Assembly (NCBI RefSeq): GCF_921293095.1
Contig: NC_060251.1
Location: forward strand, 98,690,566-98,754,565
Reading direction: 5' to 3'
Origin: Ischnura elegans
Taxonomy: Eukaryota > Arthropoda > Insecta > Odonata > Coenagrionidae
Length of the DNA stretch: 64,000 nucleotides
Below, in pieces: positions 1 to 14,500 of this stretch (position 1 is the stretch's first letter; every line of letters begins with the position of its first letter). The position numbers were made by a program, and so were the translations under genes. The notes below the pieces were generated by a model, which was given only the letters and a program-made list of their open reading frames with translations, searched no databases and was not told where the DNA came from.

Positions 1-468
1 CCAGGAGTGTATCCCTGTGGGATTGCACAGAAAACACCCATTTTCTGGCGTTTGTTATGATTATTAGTGCAGTGGCTTAGTAGAATTTTTACAGCTGCAT
101 CGAATGGTAAAATTCCTGACAAGAAAACAGAATAGAAATTTTTAGCAATTTTGACTCCAGTAAGATTAAAAAACACAAAGAATAAAATGACAGATGACGT
201 CAACATCTACTTATGAGGTCATAGCAGCATCTTTGCTTGCATTGATTAAATTTTAATTTCAAGTACAATTCGTGGTAACTAACCTATTCCTTGTCCTTGC
301 AAATACTTAAATATAATATTATTTAAAAGTATTGAAATAATTTTGGGTGTTTTAAAATTCTTATCTATCGCAGTAATAACATAAGATTGACCTGGAATTT
401 TGTAGAAATTTTCCAGGAAAACCGGGAATTATGCATGAATTTTAAGTTTTGATTGGACGGACACCCTG
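1..468. repeat. Dispersed DNA element family with CAGGGTGTCC ends, right part
   Basis: Homologous along its length to 13952-14508 (shared GTGCAG..GGCTTAGTAGAATTT, GTCAACATCTACTTA and TTGGGTGTTTTAAAATTCTT). It ends GGACACCCTG at 468; the left end is outside the window. Confidence 0.7.
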
Positions 469-699
469 TTCACCTCTTTCCTTTTATTCCTTTCCTCCCT
501 TCTCCACGTCATGGTGCAGAATGGAGAAGTCGCACTTGTACCCTGCCTCGAGGGTGCATTCGTTTGGGTTCCCTGCAGCATTCCAATCAACCTTTAAATG
601 GAGTACTCTTCCACAATTTTATACATCACTCTTCATGTTTCAATTCAGACTAGTCATGAATACAACCTAATTTTAAGTATACCAAGACTAGCCACAGTG

Positions 700-850
700 A
701 TCTGTCCGGTTGTGTCCACAAATATCCACAGCGAGGAATGATGCCTCGGTGGGTTAACTGGCAAAAGCACTCGACTGGAAATCGGGGTACATATCTGGGT
801 TTGAATCCTGGTCAAGGCGAATGATTTTTTCTTTGCGGATTTTTTGTGCA
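700..850 (+). repeat. tRNA-derived SINE copy (same family as 5734-6167)
   Basis: GTCCACAAATATCCACAGCG leader, GATGCCTCGGTGGGTTAACT head, box B-like GGGTTTGAATCC and the tail GATTTTTTG. A single unit; no inverted partner seen. Confidence 0.7.
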
Positions 851-1619
851 ATAAATACAACTGATTCAGGCATGATAAAATAGAAGTTCTGCGTATTGAA
901 ATGTAAGGTATTTGCACTTTTTCACAATTATTTTAATGCGTTCAATGCGTTTTGGCTTGCTGATCCATCATTTGATAACAGACGTCACGGTACATGAGAA
1001 CATCTTATACTTCTCCAACCCATGGCCTTCCCGTCTCTGTGATTTTTTTCCCAGTGTGGTTCTTCTTCAGCTATTACTAGAGTCCTTCTACCCTGAGTTT
1101 TTCGTATCTCTTTAGCTGTCTTTTTTTCTCACCGTCTTCCCCACTGTAAATGTGTTCCCCACCCCTTTCTCAAACTTCTCAAATCCTCCTACACCTCTTC
1201 CTCAAATGAATAAATGTGATGTTCTCATGTGCTGTGATGTTCTCATGTACTGTGATGTCTTGTACCAGACGGATGGTTCTGTGAACTGAAACATAGAAAC
1301 ATGAAAAATAATTATGGAAAAGTGCAACTAACTACCTTTCATTTCAATCAGACGGTCATAATCAGGTGCTAGGCATACATCTTTTTCATGGGAAGCAGGG
1401 GGCCTATTGTAGAGCTCTCACCGCTGGCAGTATTGAGAGAATGGTGGTATGACGCCATTGTTGTGAATCCAAAATTATCCCCAAATGTTTAATCTTTTGC
1501 TCTCTTCAATTGTTATTATTAATTTTGCATGAAGAACAGTCTTGTGCAAGATGAGACTGATGGATTTTTGGAAGTTTTATCATTAACTACTTAGTGATGT
1601 TGTATGAAGTATAATTGTA

Positions 1620-2474
1620 CAGTGAGTCCTCGTTTAACGTCACCTACCGTTCCTGAAAAATGTGACGATAAACGAAATGACGTTAATCGAAGCATAATAT
1701 CCCATAAAAACAATGTAAAAATTGAATATCGGTTCCTAGACGTCGCAATTCCTATGCGAAAAAATTTTAGCTTATCATAACTGAGGCATTTTTTACGATG
1801 GGAATGCCAAACTATGGCATAAATACGAGTTCCTGTCTTCATCGACGACAATAGCAGCAGTTACGTAAACCCTTCTCCATATTTGCATCTTCCCGCATTT
1901 GCTTTTCGGCTTCGCTACAGTGCGGTCCAATGAATGCTACCAGACGCTACAGACCGGGGATCTGGTGCTCCGGTCCATAGGCCCTACCCTCGCTACGAGA
2001 ATTTCTTTTCGGACCTGTCAGGAGCGAAATAAAAATGGCGGAAATGAGCGAGGGCGGGCAAACTGGGATTATGAAATCGAAGAGATGGTTTTAATTGCGA
2101 ATTAAGGCGGGCGGACGTCACCTGGGCATCATCATCGCTGAAACATCGTCGCAGTAACAGGAACCAAAATTATTGTGAACATTGTTCTCTTGGAAATTTT
2201 CGTGGAAATGTCTATGATGCTAAAATTTGCCAAAACCGTAATCGCAATTAACAATATACACACCGTTTTACACTTTGAATAGACTGACCGTATTACCGCC
2301 CACGAAACAAACAACCTGTAACGCCTGCCATTTCGCCTTTTTTCTCGCGCGAAATTTAAAATACGTGACGTTATCGCGAAGGGAAGGGACGATAAACGAA
2401 TCACGGTCGTAAAATTTTCGTGACGTTATCGCGAAATGACGTTAAACGGGGTGACGTAGAACGAGGACTCACTG
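1620..2474. mobile_element. Tigger/pogo-like MITE, 855 bp
   Basis: The ends CAGTGAGTCCTCGTTTAACG and CTACGT..CGAGGACTCACTG are inverted repeats, flanked by TA at 1618-1619 and 2475-2476. TGACGTTA-type motifs repeat inside both ends. No transposase is seen. It lies left of the first PELP1 exon found. Confidence 0.85.
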
Positions 2475-2526
2475 TACATATTTGTATTCCTGTGGATTTA
2501 TGTGACCGTTCAATTTTGTTTTTCAG

Positions 2527-5500
2527 GATATTCTGGCAGATTTTCAGTCTTCATGTGCGCTGTTGCAGTGCCTCCAAGCATGCATGAAGCACTACAGCCC
2601 CCAGTGTGTACCTTTCAAGGTAGATTTTGATTCATTTTTGTCTTGGTTATCCTTATAGATGTCATCGGTGCATTTTTCACCTTCACTGATCATTCTTCAG
2701 TACATACTTTAACTTGGAAGCCTTTGCTAAAGTATGTCTCGGGCTGTATTGTTTTCCTCGATTGATATTGAACTGTGATGTTCACTCAGACAAAATATTT
2801 AAATTTGAAAGAATTAGGTATTTTAATGGGAAAGATGATTTTTTTTAAATTCTACATTTAGCCATCCTTTCACACTGTTTTACATACAGTTGAGGACCTC
2901 AAATCCGGAATCCAGAAACCCGGAAAACCAGAAATCCCGAATGGCTCACGGCTTACTTTGCTACATAAGCATCTACATTTGTGTGTCATGAGTGACCGCA
3001 TGCACACCCTTCGCTATGTAAAAATGCAAATGATGAAACAAGTCATCAGCTTCACTCTCCTTGATTATACGACTTAGAGAAATGGAGAATTCACCTGTCC
3101 TACTTTAAATCAAAGAGGAGTTAATAAAAATGGGAAATACCTTTGGGAAGGCCCTGAAGACCAGAAATCTAGAAAAACCGGAAATCCAGAAACCCTTTGG
3201 TCCCAGGCTTCTGAATTTGAGGTCCTCAACTGTATTTTAATGCTGCCATGTCAACGACGGTGAAATTCACATTTTAGCTGTGAGAAAAAAAATTTTCCAG
3301 GACCTGGAAGCAAACCACTGACCTTTGGCTGTCCAGAACTCTGCGCAGACTAAGATCCTATGCAGGTTCCTTATTCTCAGGGAAATTGTACCGAGGCTCA
3401 TGGTACTAGATGTTAGGCTCATGATTCAAGATGCCAATGCAAGGGAGTTCATGTAAATGTTACCACAGTTCTTGAGGAAGGAATAAAATGTTACCCATTG
3501 CCACCATGAGTGGCTTTAGTGCAGGTTTGAGGCTCTCTACTGGTTGTGGCCTCATGAAAGTCCTTTCTTCCTTGTGTTACCATCTTGGATGGACTGCATC
3601 GGCCTAACATCTAGTACCGTGAGCGGCGGTACCATTGCCATGGGAAATCAGAAACCCTGGTAACTTAGTGGCCTTTGCAGTGGCCTGGAAAGCCAAAGGT
3701 CCATGGTTTATTCCCAGTTGAGGGGAATTTTTTCTCATGGTGATTCATGTGTATTTTCTCACGGATTTGAATATGAAAAAAATGCAAAATTTACCTCTCG
3801 CTTTTCACAAGTTGATGATGATGTCTGGTCCTGGCTCATTTATTCACTCAGGGAGAGCATTTCACTGAGGGAAGAAACCTCTCTCCAGAGTGCAAATAGC
3901 AATTAACTATGCAAGGTACATGCACAGTGCATGTAAGGATGGAAGCTGTGAGGGACTCAGAGGCTACATGCTAGGCTTATATTGCTTGATCAATTAAGAA
4001 TAGATGTTTTAGAGCAAGACAGAGAACATCATTTTAGAAATTCCCTGTCTTTCTAGGCCCAATGAAAATGATAAATAAAGATAGATGGTTTTCTGAAAGG
4101 TTAGATGTAAGAATTCATTTTTCCCCTGGAAAATAAAGGACTTTAAAGCATGAAAAATTCCATCCAGCATTTATTTCAATAATAAATGCTGAATGTAATT
4201 TTGTATGCTTTGAAGTCCTTTATTTTCCAGGGGAAAAATGAATTCCTACATCAAACCTTTCAGCGTATGTATGCTGTTTTCATATTTTTGATTAAATTAC
4301 CTTACATTGAAGCTTCCCTGATCTGTTACTTGTACATTTCATCAGGAATACAGGCAGCATTGCCTATTATCAAAATGTTGCCATATTTATATTTGTTATA
4401 TTGTGGTTCTACTGTATTGATATGTATCAAAAGAAGCGGTACCATGTATGTACACAGAATATCATCGAGTTAGTTTCAGAACACAATTCTCATGTGTTTT
4501 AGTGTTGATTTTTCTTTCGGTTATCATTATAAGCATTTAAATATAACGTAAAAGAAATTGCAATAGATGACCTGCAATCATGAATGATTAGTTAAAGGTA
4601 TGAAATTCTATGTCATTATCTAATGTGATGCTTATTACTAGTTCATTTAGTGGTGCAACATGACTGCTCATCTTTCACTTAGAGGCAAAATTTCTCAATA
4701 ATTTAATTGTGCTCAATTTAAATTTTACCCTTAATCAATTGGTTGATCTGATAGGACCACTAAAATTTCATTTTGCCCCTTCAGTTTTGCTATGTTCAGT
4801 GGAGATGGATTTTGCACTCTGCTTGTCTTCCTTGAAAACTAAGTTAAAGTTGCATGAATGGGAACAGTTATTAACAGTTACCCCTACCATTATTGCAACC
4901 ATATATGATAGAATTTCTGCCTTTTTTCAGGGAGCAATTGAGAAATTGCTGCTTGGGATAATTATTTGCTCCAATGAGGCAGTCATTAATGAAGCATCAA
5001 AATGCTTCATACTGTTATCCCTCATCAATCCAAACATGGGAATGAAAGCACCTCAACTGACTGGTGGTGGAAACAGTCAGTGCACCTTTTTGTGGACCCA
5101 GATGGTTTCAAAACTTGTGGCCTCTCTGCATTTTACTCTTAATGAGCTGTATGGGAATGTTCCAAATTTTAAGGTAAGTGCAAAGTGTTGTTCATGGATT
5201 GACTTTATTATAAGATCCATAAAGATCAAAGAAGGCTTTGAGAATGCCTTGAGCAGACTACTGGAATGCGGGGTCGTTGCACTTGGTAGTCCCTTAACCC
5301 TTGGGCTGTGGGAGTGTATGATTTTAGCTGCCAGCCAGTGCAAAAGAGACCCCCTGCCACGAGGGTTGGTCTGGTAGAGTTAAGCCCCTTAGCAATCCTT
5401 ATGGCGAGGGAAAGTGCCCAAGTGCAAGATATCCAGGTATGAATAAAAATTTTGGGTAAAACTGCCGGAGAAGTCATAGAAATTTCATGAAAATTCAATT

Positions 5501-8500
5501 ATGGTCAGGGAAAAACTCCATTGTCGGACACGTGGAATGCTGCTGCATGCCAGCAGTAATGAATGTTGCTCAGGTGCTCCACCGAGTAATTTCCTCCATG
5601 GCTGCTGATGTTTCAAGGTACGAGTTGTACTGCATCCTCAGGGCTGAATGTGGGAAAGCGTCAGATCGTTTTACATTCCAGGGGTATGATGGATATCTGT
5701 TGCCATCCTCGCTAGGTCGCAAGGAGTAGTGCCTATTTAAGTATTCTGGGATTAGCCACGGAGATATATTTACGGAGTCACCCGTAATGCACAAATTTTG
5801 TGAAAAATCCACAGAGAAAAAAAATGATTCGCCTTGACCGGGGTTCGAACCCGGATCCCTCGATTTATAGCCAAGTGCTTTAGCCAGTTAAGCTACCGAG
5901 GCGTCATTCTCCCCTGTGGAAATTTGTGGACTATATTGGACAAGGTGGTATGGACTGCTGAGCATATTATGCGACTTGCACTCCAAATCAAGCGCACAGT
6001 GCCATAGCCGGAGAGCAAAGCCCATTTGAACACAAGGAGGTCCAGTATAGTCCACAAATTTCCACAGGGGAGAATGATGCCTCAGTAGCTTAACTGGCTA
6101 AAGCACTTGAGGGTTCCAGGTACAAATCTTGGTCAAGGCAAATGGTTTTTTCTTTGTTGATTTTTTGCGCAAGGAGTAGTGCCGACTAATACTACTACTA
6201 CACCTTGACTTTTTTTTACAATACACCTTGCATCAATTTTCCATAAAGTCCCCATACATTACTGCTATACCATCCTTATAAAGTTGGAGAAATTAAAAAA
6301 ATGGGAGGAAAATCAGGTTAGGGGCAGAAAAATTGAAAATGGGAAGTTAGTATGAATCCTGGTGAAGGGGCTGAGGGAGCAAAGGCTTTGTCATAGAAGA
6401 GCACATTTCCAGGAATTGCACAAGTAAGTTTGTACATACCCTAATTCGCGTTGTTGTTCCTTTGGAAATCTATAGAATTGGCTGAAAATATTAAAATATT
6501 ATTGTAACTGATGAAATCCATGCATCTCCCATGAATGGGGTTGGGCATTTAACCTTGACTCTCTAAAGTGTTAGACAAAAATATAATCTTGCCTGGGAAT
6601 CAAACCTGGGAAGTTCAACAAAAAAGGACAAATTACTTAACGTATTAAAACAACACAATTAGGAAAAACTTATTTTTTGAAAATCAGTCTAAAATACCTT
6701 ATAATTGTTGCCTTTGAACCCATCCACCAGGAACAGTAAGAATTTGATTGGTTGAGTTGACTTCATACCCTTCACGTATGCACATAATTGATTATTTTTA
6801 TGCTCATCTCAATATGACTATTCGTGCCTTAAATTTTGATGAAGTAGTTATGGTCTTTCTAGTCTCGTGAATTTGAAGTTGCGAGATTTTCTGCATGGAT
6901 GATTAATGTTTCTTCTTTGATATGTAAGTATCTTTGTTGAACAAAACCGTTCCTTGTAGTAACTCTGTTTCCTCTCTCTTGTTGAAGGGACTTTCTGCAC
7001 CTAATAATAAGAAGTAAAATTTTTGGCCTCATATTTCCACTTTCAATAAATTATTGTATTTTTTATATGTGGCTGTGAACTGAATCGTAAGACAAAATAA
7101 ATATTTTTAGTTGTTGAAACTTAAGGGTTTGCTATAATTTCTCTTCACATAGTAATTAGGTAGCATTTGTTACCATGAGTGTAATACCTTTGATGTTTAA
7201 TGAAATTTAGGAAATAAGTAAAATATTTTTTGAAAATTGTTTCGAAGGTGGTGACTATGTACCATGGTTCTTAATCCATGTGCATAGAATTTTATCGCTA
7301 AGAACATGAAATTATATTTCATAGTACATATTTCAATTGAAGGGGTAAGGGAAGGGGTTAAGCCTCAGAAATAAGATGGGAGACTAAATTTGGAGGAATG
7401 CTACAATGCTGCTGATTTGTCTTTGTTACAATACTTTGTCAATTAATTTTGTGGATAGAAGCAGTACATACTGGTGTTTCTTCTCAACTTTCATTTGTAC
7501 TTAAAATTTTCTCTACTTTGAATGTCAAACTGCTTGTCAGGGAAAATCAAAATTGTCTGGGCATTGCCAGGAATTTTTTTCGATTATGTAATAACAATTC
7601 TTTAATTTGAATATTTTTGTCTCTATCCCCATTAGGCTTCAGCCCTGGGAAATGATAAGTTTGAGCTACCACCGGTGACTGAAGAAAATCCTGTTCTAGC
7701 CATTCAGTCATATGCAACGCTATATATCAACCTTTGCGAGTACCTGTCCTCAATGTTGACGTTAGTATTTATTTATTTTATTTATTTCCTATCACCCCTG
7801 AAAACATCGCATTTTGGCCTTTTCATTAGAAGTTCAAACATCTAACAATATATTATACATGCAATCATGCCCTGGATTGAGTTAATCTAACTGAGTGGAC
7901 CTCAATCCCATGATCTTCAGATTGGCAGGCAAGGACTTAACCATCCAACCACTGAGGCTGGTAAATTAAATAAAATAATGGATGAAAGAAACATCCTGTT
8001 AAACAGTCCCATAAGTCTTTCATTTACAATTAGTTGTCCAATGAGTTGTGTAAGCCTTGGCTGTTTGTAATTAGTATTGCTAGAGTAAGAACAAGAAAGT
8101 AAATTTATTTTGTTAGCGTAGTAAGCATTGAATGGTTGCCTAGTCATTATATTATGCACTTGACAAATTGGTCCAGTTTTATAATTTTTCTGGTGAATTT
8201 TCAACGATGCTAATTAATTTTTTGCAAAAAATCTTAAGTCTTCATCTACCGAATGGAACTTCTTACTGATGTGTATGGGTTGTGAGAAGATTATCTTATA
8301 TATGTCCTGACCACAGCCTTATGCAACCTTTATGGGCTCTCGCAATTTTTAAAAAATCATTTCAATTACAGTGTAATTTTAAACATAAATAGATATGTAT
8401 TTTTGCATTTTTTGATTTGTCACCTACTTCTCAAGTTATTAGTGGCAAAATATTGACAAGCTTACCCCTTTCGTTAAAAGTTTGTGAAGTCACTGACTCT

Positions 8501-11500
8501 TGCCGAGCAGTTCTCCGGTTCTCCACTACTTCATTGCCTTGCTCATCTCTCTCGTGTGGTTAGGTTTCATAAAAATTAATGATCTATTCTTTACATCAAA
8601 GATTGGGTCTCTCAGAACTACTTAGGAATTGCAACTTTGATGTCAATAACTCATGAAAAATGGGTCGCAACTTTGGCAATGTTTTCATTTTCAAGTTATG
8701 AGAAAATGGCTGAATGAAGAAAATTTATGTTAACATTATAACTTATCATTCTCATCCATTTACGGAATTATCTAAATTAATCACAGTTTTTGATCTGAGT
8801 AAAAGGAACCCTTTGCTTGCTAGCAGAAAAACAAATTTGGTTAGCTTTATTGTTGTTATACCACTCTGCCGAAATCCAGCACTGGCTTCATTTAAATTCT
8901 AGACATTCTAAATTTCTGTGATTTTTGGTTAATCACCAAGACTTCGAAGTCTTAAACCCTTTTACTGCCAGCCCATTTCAGGTGAGACGTACGAAGACTG
9001 CCAAGGCTATTTACCGGAATTAGCAACATTTCAGATTTTAAAATTTTTCAGCTACTTAATTTTATTTAATGCATTTAGATTTTTTCCCATTACTTAAGAT
9101 ATACTTATATCTCATAACCATAGATAGATTATGGAGGTTTACTTAAATTATAGCCGTTAAAAAGGCCACAATAACGAATAAAAGTCAAATAAGTTGGGCC
9201 GATAAATGGGTCCCTGGCAGTTTCAGCCAGCTAGGGCCCACATATCAGCCCAGTGGCAGTACAAGGGTTAAGTACGGTCCATATCACACATGTGACTCAT
9301 ATATGGCGACATAAAAATTATCAATTAATTTTTGACAGAAATCCTCTGCCTGCTGCCAAATCAATTGCTTTGGAAGAAGTTTTGGGAGTGGTGTGTCAAG
9401 CGCTGGCCGTGACTTGCTCCTCTCTGAAGAATCAAGTATCTGCAGAAAGCCTTGCTCTATCTATTTGCATTCCACAAATTCACATTGCATCCTTCACTGT
9501 TCTGAACTCCCTAATGGCATGGTAAGTATTAGATGTAACATAGTAGTATTGTTGTTGATTTTTAAATTCTGAGTTATCTTCAATAATTTTGTCATTTTTC
9601 AACAAAATGTCTTTCGTACAACATATTTTGTATTTACAGTAGAACTTGGTTATAACAGCATCGGCTGTAACGTCAACTCGGGTTTAACGTCACATTTTAT
9701 ACAGAACAGCCAAAATTGAACATTTTATGTTGTACGAAAACCCGTTTATATCGTCGACAAATATTGCGATGCTCGGGTATAGCGTCAAAAATTTTGCAAT
9801 TCTTAGGTTGCAAAAGTGGTACTGTGATTGAATTAAGTCACAAGTTCATAGAAACCATGTGTAGAAACATCAAAAGCAAAAACAGGTCACAAGCTGGGCG
9901 TTGAGCTGGTGACGGGATGCAACTCTTTTGTTTAATTGGTGTCTGGAGGGAGCGGGGGCTGTCCCGCATACCTGGGTCTTATCCCTTCCCACCCCTACAT
10001 TCTACAAGGTCACTGACACAGGCACACTGTATTGTATTGTTTGTTTCGTTAGTTACGGTAGATCATCAGTCACATCACTACTTACCTCCGTGTGAGGATC
10101 GCGTATGTCGACAGTTGTTTTATTCGTCGTTAGTTTACGTTAGTACGTATAAGTCAGATTTAAGGCTGCTTTTTTTTATAACGTCACTCGGATATAGCGT
10201 TAAAAATCTTCTGGTCCCTTTGATGACGTTAATACCAAGTTCCACTGTATATACATTTAAAGCTAAATTTATGGAATGTTTTGGTCTTAGTAAAGAAGTG
10301 ATTTTTGTCTTGAGATCTATCTCTGTCACCCCTTGGATTTGCATATTCCAACAGGTTATATGCCAATTGCTAATAAGCTATGTTGCTGCCCCTATATTTG
10401 TGAGCATCTGCTATTTATTTCAGAGCAGGAAAAATTTGGAGGATGGCTATGTATTCAGAGACTTTTTAAAATCACAAGTATAATGAATGTTGCTGAGTGT
10501 TACATAAATGTTTAATAATACAAATACTGCAGGACCATTGAATCTGCACCATTAGTCTGGCCAGTGTGAAAAATCATTTGACCATTAAAAAATTAGTCAA
10601 TCATTGAAGACCATAGATGCCAGCTAGGAGAGGTAGGGTATTGGAGGGACAGGCAAGCAAAGATTATGTTTGCTACCATCTGATGATCGTGTCAACAATT
10701 TTAACTTTTCATTGAGATAGCTAGGACATTAAGTATAGATAAAGTTTCTATAGATTGCCAACACTTGGCATACTTCTGTACTTATTAATTTCCTTTGTAT
10801 TTTTTTGCAGTGCACGGCTTAATTTGCTTGCCTTTGGACCCCTCATCATCAAGCTAATTATGCAGTCTTTAAGGTGGACTCAGGTTGTTAAAGATTGGCC
10901 ATCTGGTGTAAAAAAGCCATACTGGTAGGCACTGAATTGAATTTGATTCCTGAATTCCTGATTCTGTTGTGAAATTATAATAAATTAATATTCTTTTTGA
11001 TTGTCAGCTCACTTCGTTGTTCAGCCTATTCATGTCTGTCTCTATGGCTGAGGATTTCAGCTTCCTCAAGTTGTGCAGAAGAAATAGCTGAAGAACTGAT
11101 CAGTATTACTTTGTGTGATATTGTTCCCTCTCGGGAAAAGATGACATTGACGGTAAGTTGTCCAATCTTTTCCCTGAAATTTTCACCTCACATTTTGACT
11201 GGAATATTTGCTGGTTGATTCAACAATTAAGACTTAGGATATAGTATAGGTTTTTATGGAATTTAAAAATTTGACTAGACAAGGTATGCCTGATGCAGAT
11301 ACTCGAAATGACTTTTAAATGTTCTCTGTTCACCTCTGTACCACATGGTAAAAGGTTTTAAATATTTTTTTAAGTTTTGAAGAAGCTAGTTATTTGTGAA
11401 TATTATTTTTTTGAAGGATTCAATAGAAATTAACCTGTTCCTTACCTCTATGCCATAAAGAAAAACTTTTTTGTGCTTTATTTAGCATATATGTAGTTAA

Positions 11501-14500
11501 ATTGTTTCCATAGTCCAGCCTGTGAGAGTTGTCCGATGAGAGCACAAGAGGCAGGGTGGAGATCCCTGCGCCAGCATAGGTTGCAGCCAATCACTGTCCC
11601 CCAAATGAACGTCACACCCTCACCTAGTCATGCAGCGTTGTCACGTGCATATGAAGCACAGAAATAAGCCTGAACCACCAAAACAAGCCTTTTCTTCAGA
11701 TATCCAAAACAAAGGATTCTTCCTTTGGGTCCTTCACACTTATCGTCCTTTCCAGCTCCTTTCTTCATGGAAGCCTTTTGTTTGCATGTGACATGGGTGC
11801 TTCCCTTTCTTACCTGGCAACCTTGCCCCCTACGCCAAACTAGACCCTTTCACCTGTCATCGGAGAGCTCTTGGCAGCCGGACTGTAGTGCTTTGGTGTT
11901 AAATTCGTTTTGTTTTCTTTTTTTTACGACTTTTCTTCACCCTCATGTTGCGCTGTGGCCCACCGTCGCAATCTTTCATCCTTTTTTTTAACCTCTGTTT
12001 TAAATGACTATTTTTTCCTCAAAGTCATCCCGCACTAAATTACCTAACCTCAACATTAGATGACCATTCACTTGCAATCCTTCTTTCATCTTTCATTTAG
12101 CCCTCCACTCATTTACTTTCATGTACAGGAAAGTCCAGATTATCCCTGTATGAGTTTCTCTCTCCTTTGATGTTTTCCGCTATCTTTATAAGAAATAATA
12201 TCGAACACACAAACACAAGGATTATTGCATTTAAATCCAAGGGTACCCAAGGCTTATTATTTCCATTAGAATTCCTTCTCTATAGCGTTATTATTTTCGG
12301 CAGCCTGATTTCCTAGTTTTTCAGCTTTGTTTAAAATATGTAGTTTTTTCTCAGAGACTATGATCGCAATGTTGACTTTTGATTTCAATTTTTAGGGTGG
12401 TTACTTCAAATTGTTTCAAAATGCTAAATAATTTGTACTCATTTACTCAAGCTTGGAGCAGATTGCATAGACAGAAAAGTATGTCAAGGAAGAAAGTACA
12501 GTATCAAAGCATAAAAGTCTTACCACTACTAGTCAAAGTTACTTGTTGTGTTTGTACATTGTATCTTTAATGTGAATGCAAAAGAGGCTACCTATAATGT
12601 GGTGAACATCACTACAGGTTCATGATATCACAACAAATTCCTATTGTGATTTTGAAAACACTTCATGACGCCACACCCCTTGTGGCTGCTTATAAGGTAG
12701 AATGCTTACAAAAATCTGAATACATATCAGCCATACAATGTGTTACCATACTTAAGATCTTCACATTAAGTGATTTGTCACGTAATTATTCTGATAATAA
12801 TAATAATAATAAAATGCCTTTATTCGGGCGAGGTTGAGACTGGAAAGTCCCCTCTTCCACATAACCCCCTGATAGAGGCTTCCGATTACACTCAGATTTG
12901 ATAAACGATGATTGTTATATCTAATCACTTCAAAATATTTTATAGATTGGATACCACACCTAACGTACCAATTCACATCAAAATGCTCTCTAATTACAAT
13001 ATTTAGAGAAATAAACTGCAGGAATTTAAGAATTAATGGTGCGAGTTTAATATAAAAATCTGGAGGATTGGAGTACACTGCGCTCCCACATTTTTTCACC
13101 GGTGTTTCCACAAAAAAGGTGCACTGCTTACTCTGGAAAATACAATATTTTTATTGGAACAGATATAGTTGAGTCAAAAATTGTGTGTGAAGTTGAAAGA
13201 TGTGTGTATTGAAAAATTGAGCTCCCTTAGTTTGATTTGATGAGTTTTGTATTTCATTTTTCAGTATTATTGTGTATTGTGTAGCTCAAACGTGTAACCA
13301 TTGATTTAACCATACCCGGACAAGCCGCGGTGAAAACTTTACGGAATCATCCTCAATGTACGAATTGTGCGAAAATTCTGCGGGGAAAATATCATTTACC
13401 TTGTCTGGGATTCTAACCCGGATATTCTGATTTCCGGTCGAGTGCTTTAGCCGCTTAAGCTACTTTCCCCTCTATGTAAATGTGTTTCTACAGAGAGGAA
13501 AGACTAATTAGAAATTCGGAGATCTGGGTTCGAATCCCGGTAAAGGTGAATGATTTTCTCTCTGTGGAATTTTCACACACTAACCATTAGTCTTAAGTAC
13601 ATTCCATTGTTTGGGAATCTATTTCGTATTTCCTTTTCTTTTATGCAGACTGCTGATTTAAGGAAGAAAGGCCACGGAAAACACCACAAGAAGCGAAAGT
13701 TGGAAGTGGCTGAGAACAATCTTGGCGAGAAGTCTTCAGATTCCACCTCCGGCTACCGGTGTGCCATCGGAGACGGATCCACAAATGCTGACATTTGTTG
13801 TGCTGCCTTGGATGTCCTTACTCATCTCCTTTATTCTGTCGGACCTTTCCTCAAGCCAAATCAGCATAAGGTTGGTTTTTCTGCACAATTATTTTGTGTA
13901 CACTAAGGGTGAAATTTGTCATGAAAAAGTCATTTAGCTTAGCCTGGATTACAGGGTGTCCAGCTACTGGGAAAATGTGGAACTATGCGTGAATTATTCA
14001 TGAGTTTTTTGCTCCATCCGTGAATTTCAAAATCTTTTATTTCAAATTCATTTCACGTAAAATTTTGCCAGTTCAACACCTATTTTCTGGCCTAAAATGT
14101 GTTTGTCGTAATTTTAAGTGCAGTAGCTTGGTAGAATTTTTACAGCCGCATCAAGACCTGGAATGTCATACAAGACAACAGAATCAAAATATCCAGCTCT
14201 CTTGACTCAAGTTAGATTCAAAAACACAAAGAGTGGAATTCCAGGTGATGTCAACATCTACTTAGGAGGTCGAAGGAGTTTGGTGGCTTGCGTTGATTTA
14301 ATTTTAATTTTACATTAACTGTTAGCTAACCTATTCTTTGTGCATACATAAATATTCAATTATTTAAAAGTATTAGAGTAATGTTGGGTGTTTTAAAATT
14401 CTTATCCATTGCAGTAATCATGTAAGAGTAACCTAGAATTTTGTCAAATCTCCCTGGAAAACTGGCGATTATAATTGAATTTTTCTGCTTTGATTGGCTG

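Noticed and set aside
4709-4930. Open reading stretch before PELP1 exon 4931-5173, with its own ATG
   Set aside because: A strong TTTTTTCAG acceptor at 4930 and the match of exon 2527-2619 directly to 4931 show that it is intron.
5174-5377. Open frame continuing past the PELP1 exon to 5377
   Set aside because: A GTAAGT donor at 5174 and continuity with exon 7636 show read-through of intron sequence.
5838-5902. Intact-looking tRNA gene on the minus strand
   Set aside because: Box A and box B are good, but the acceptor stem mispairs and the sequence continues into SINE arms with a target duplication.
9917-10483. 188-codon open frame
   Set aside because: It runs across the right end of the 9637-10247 MITE and has no recognisable domain.
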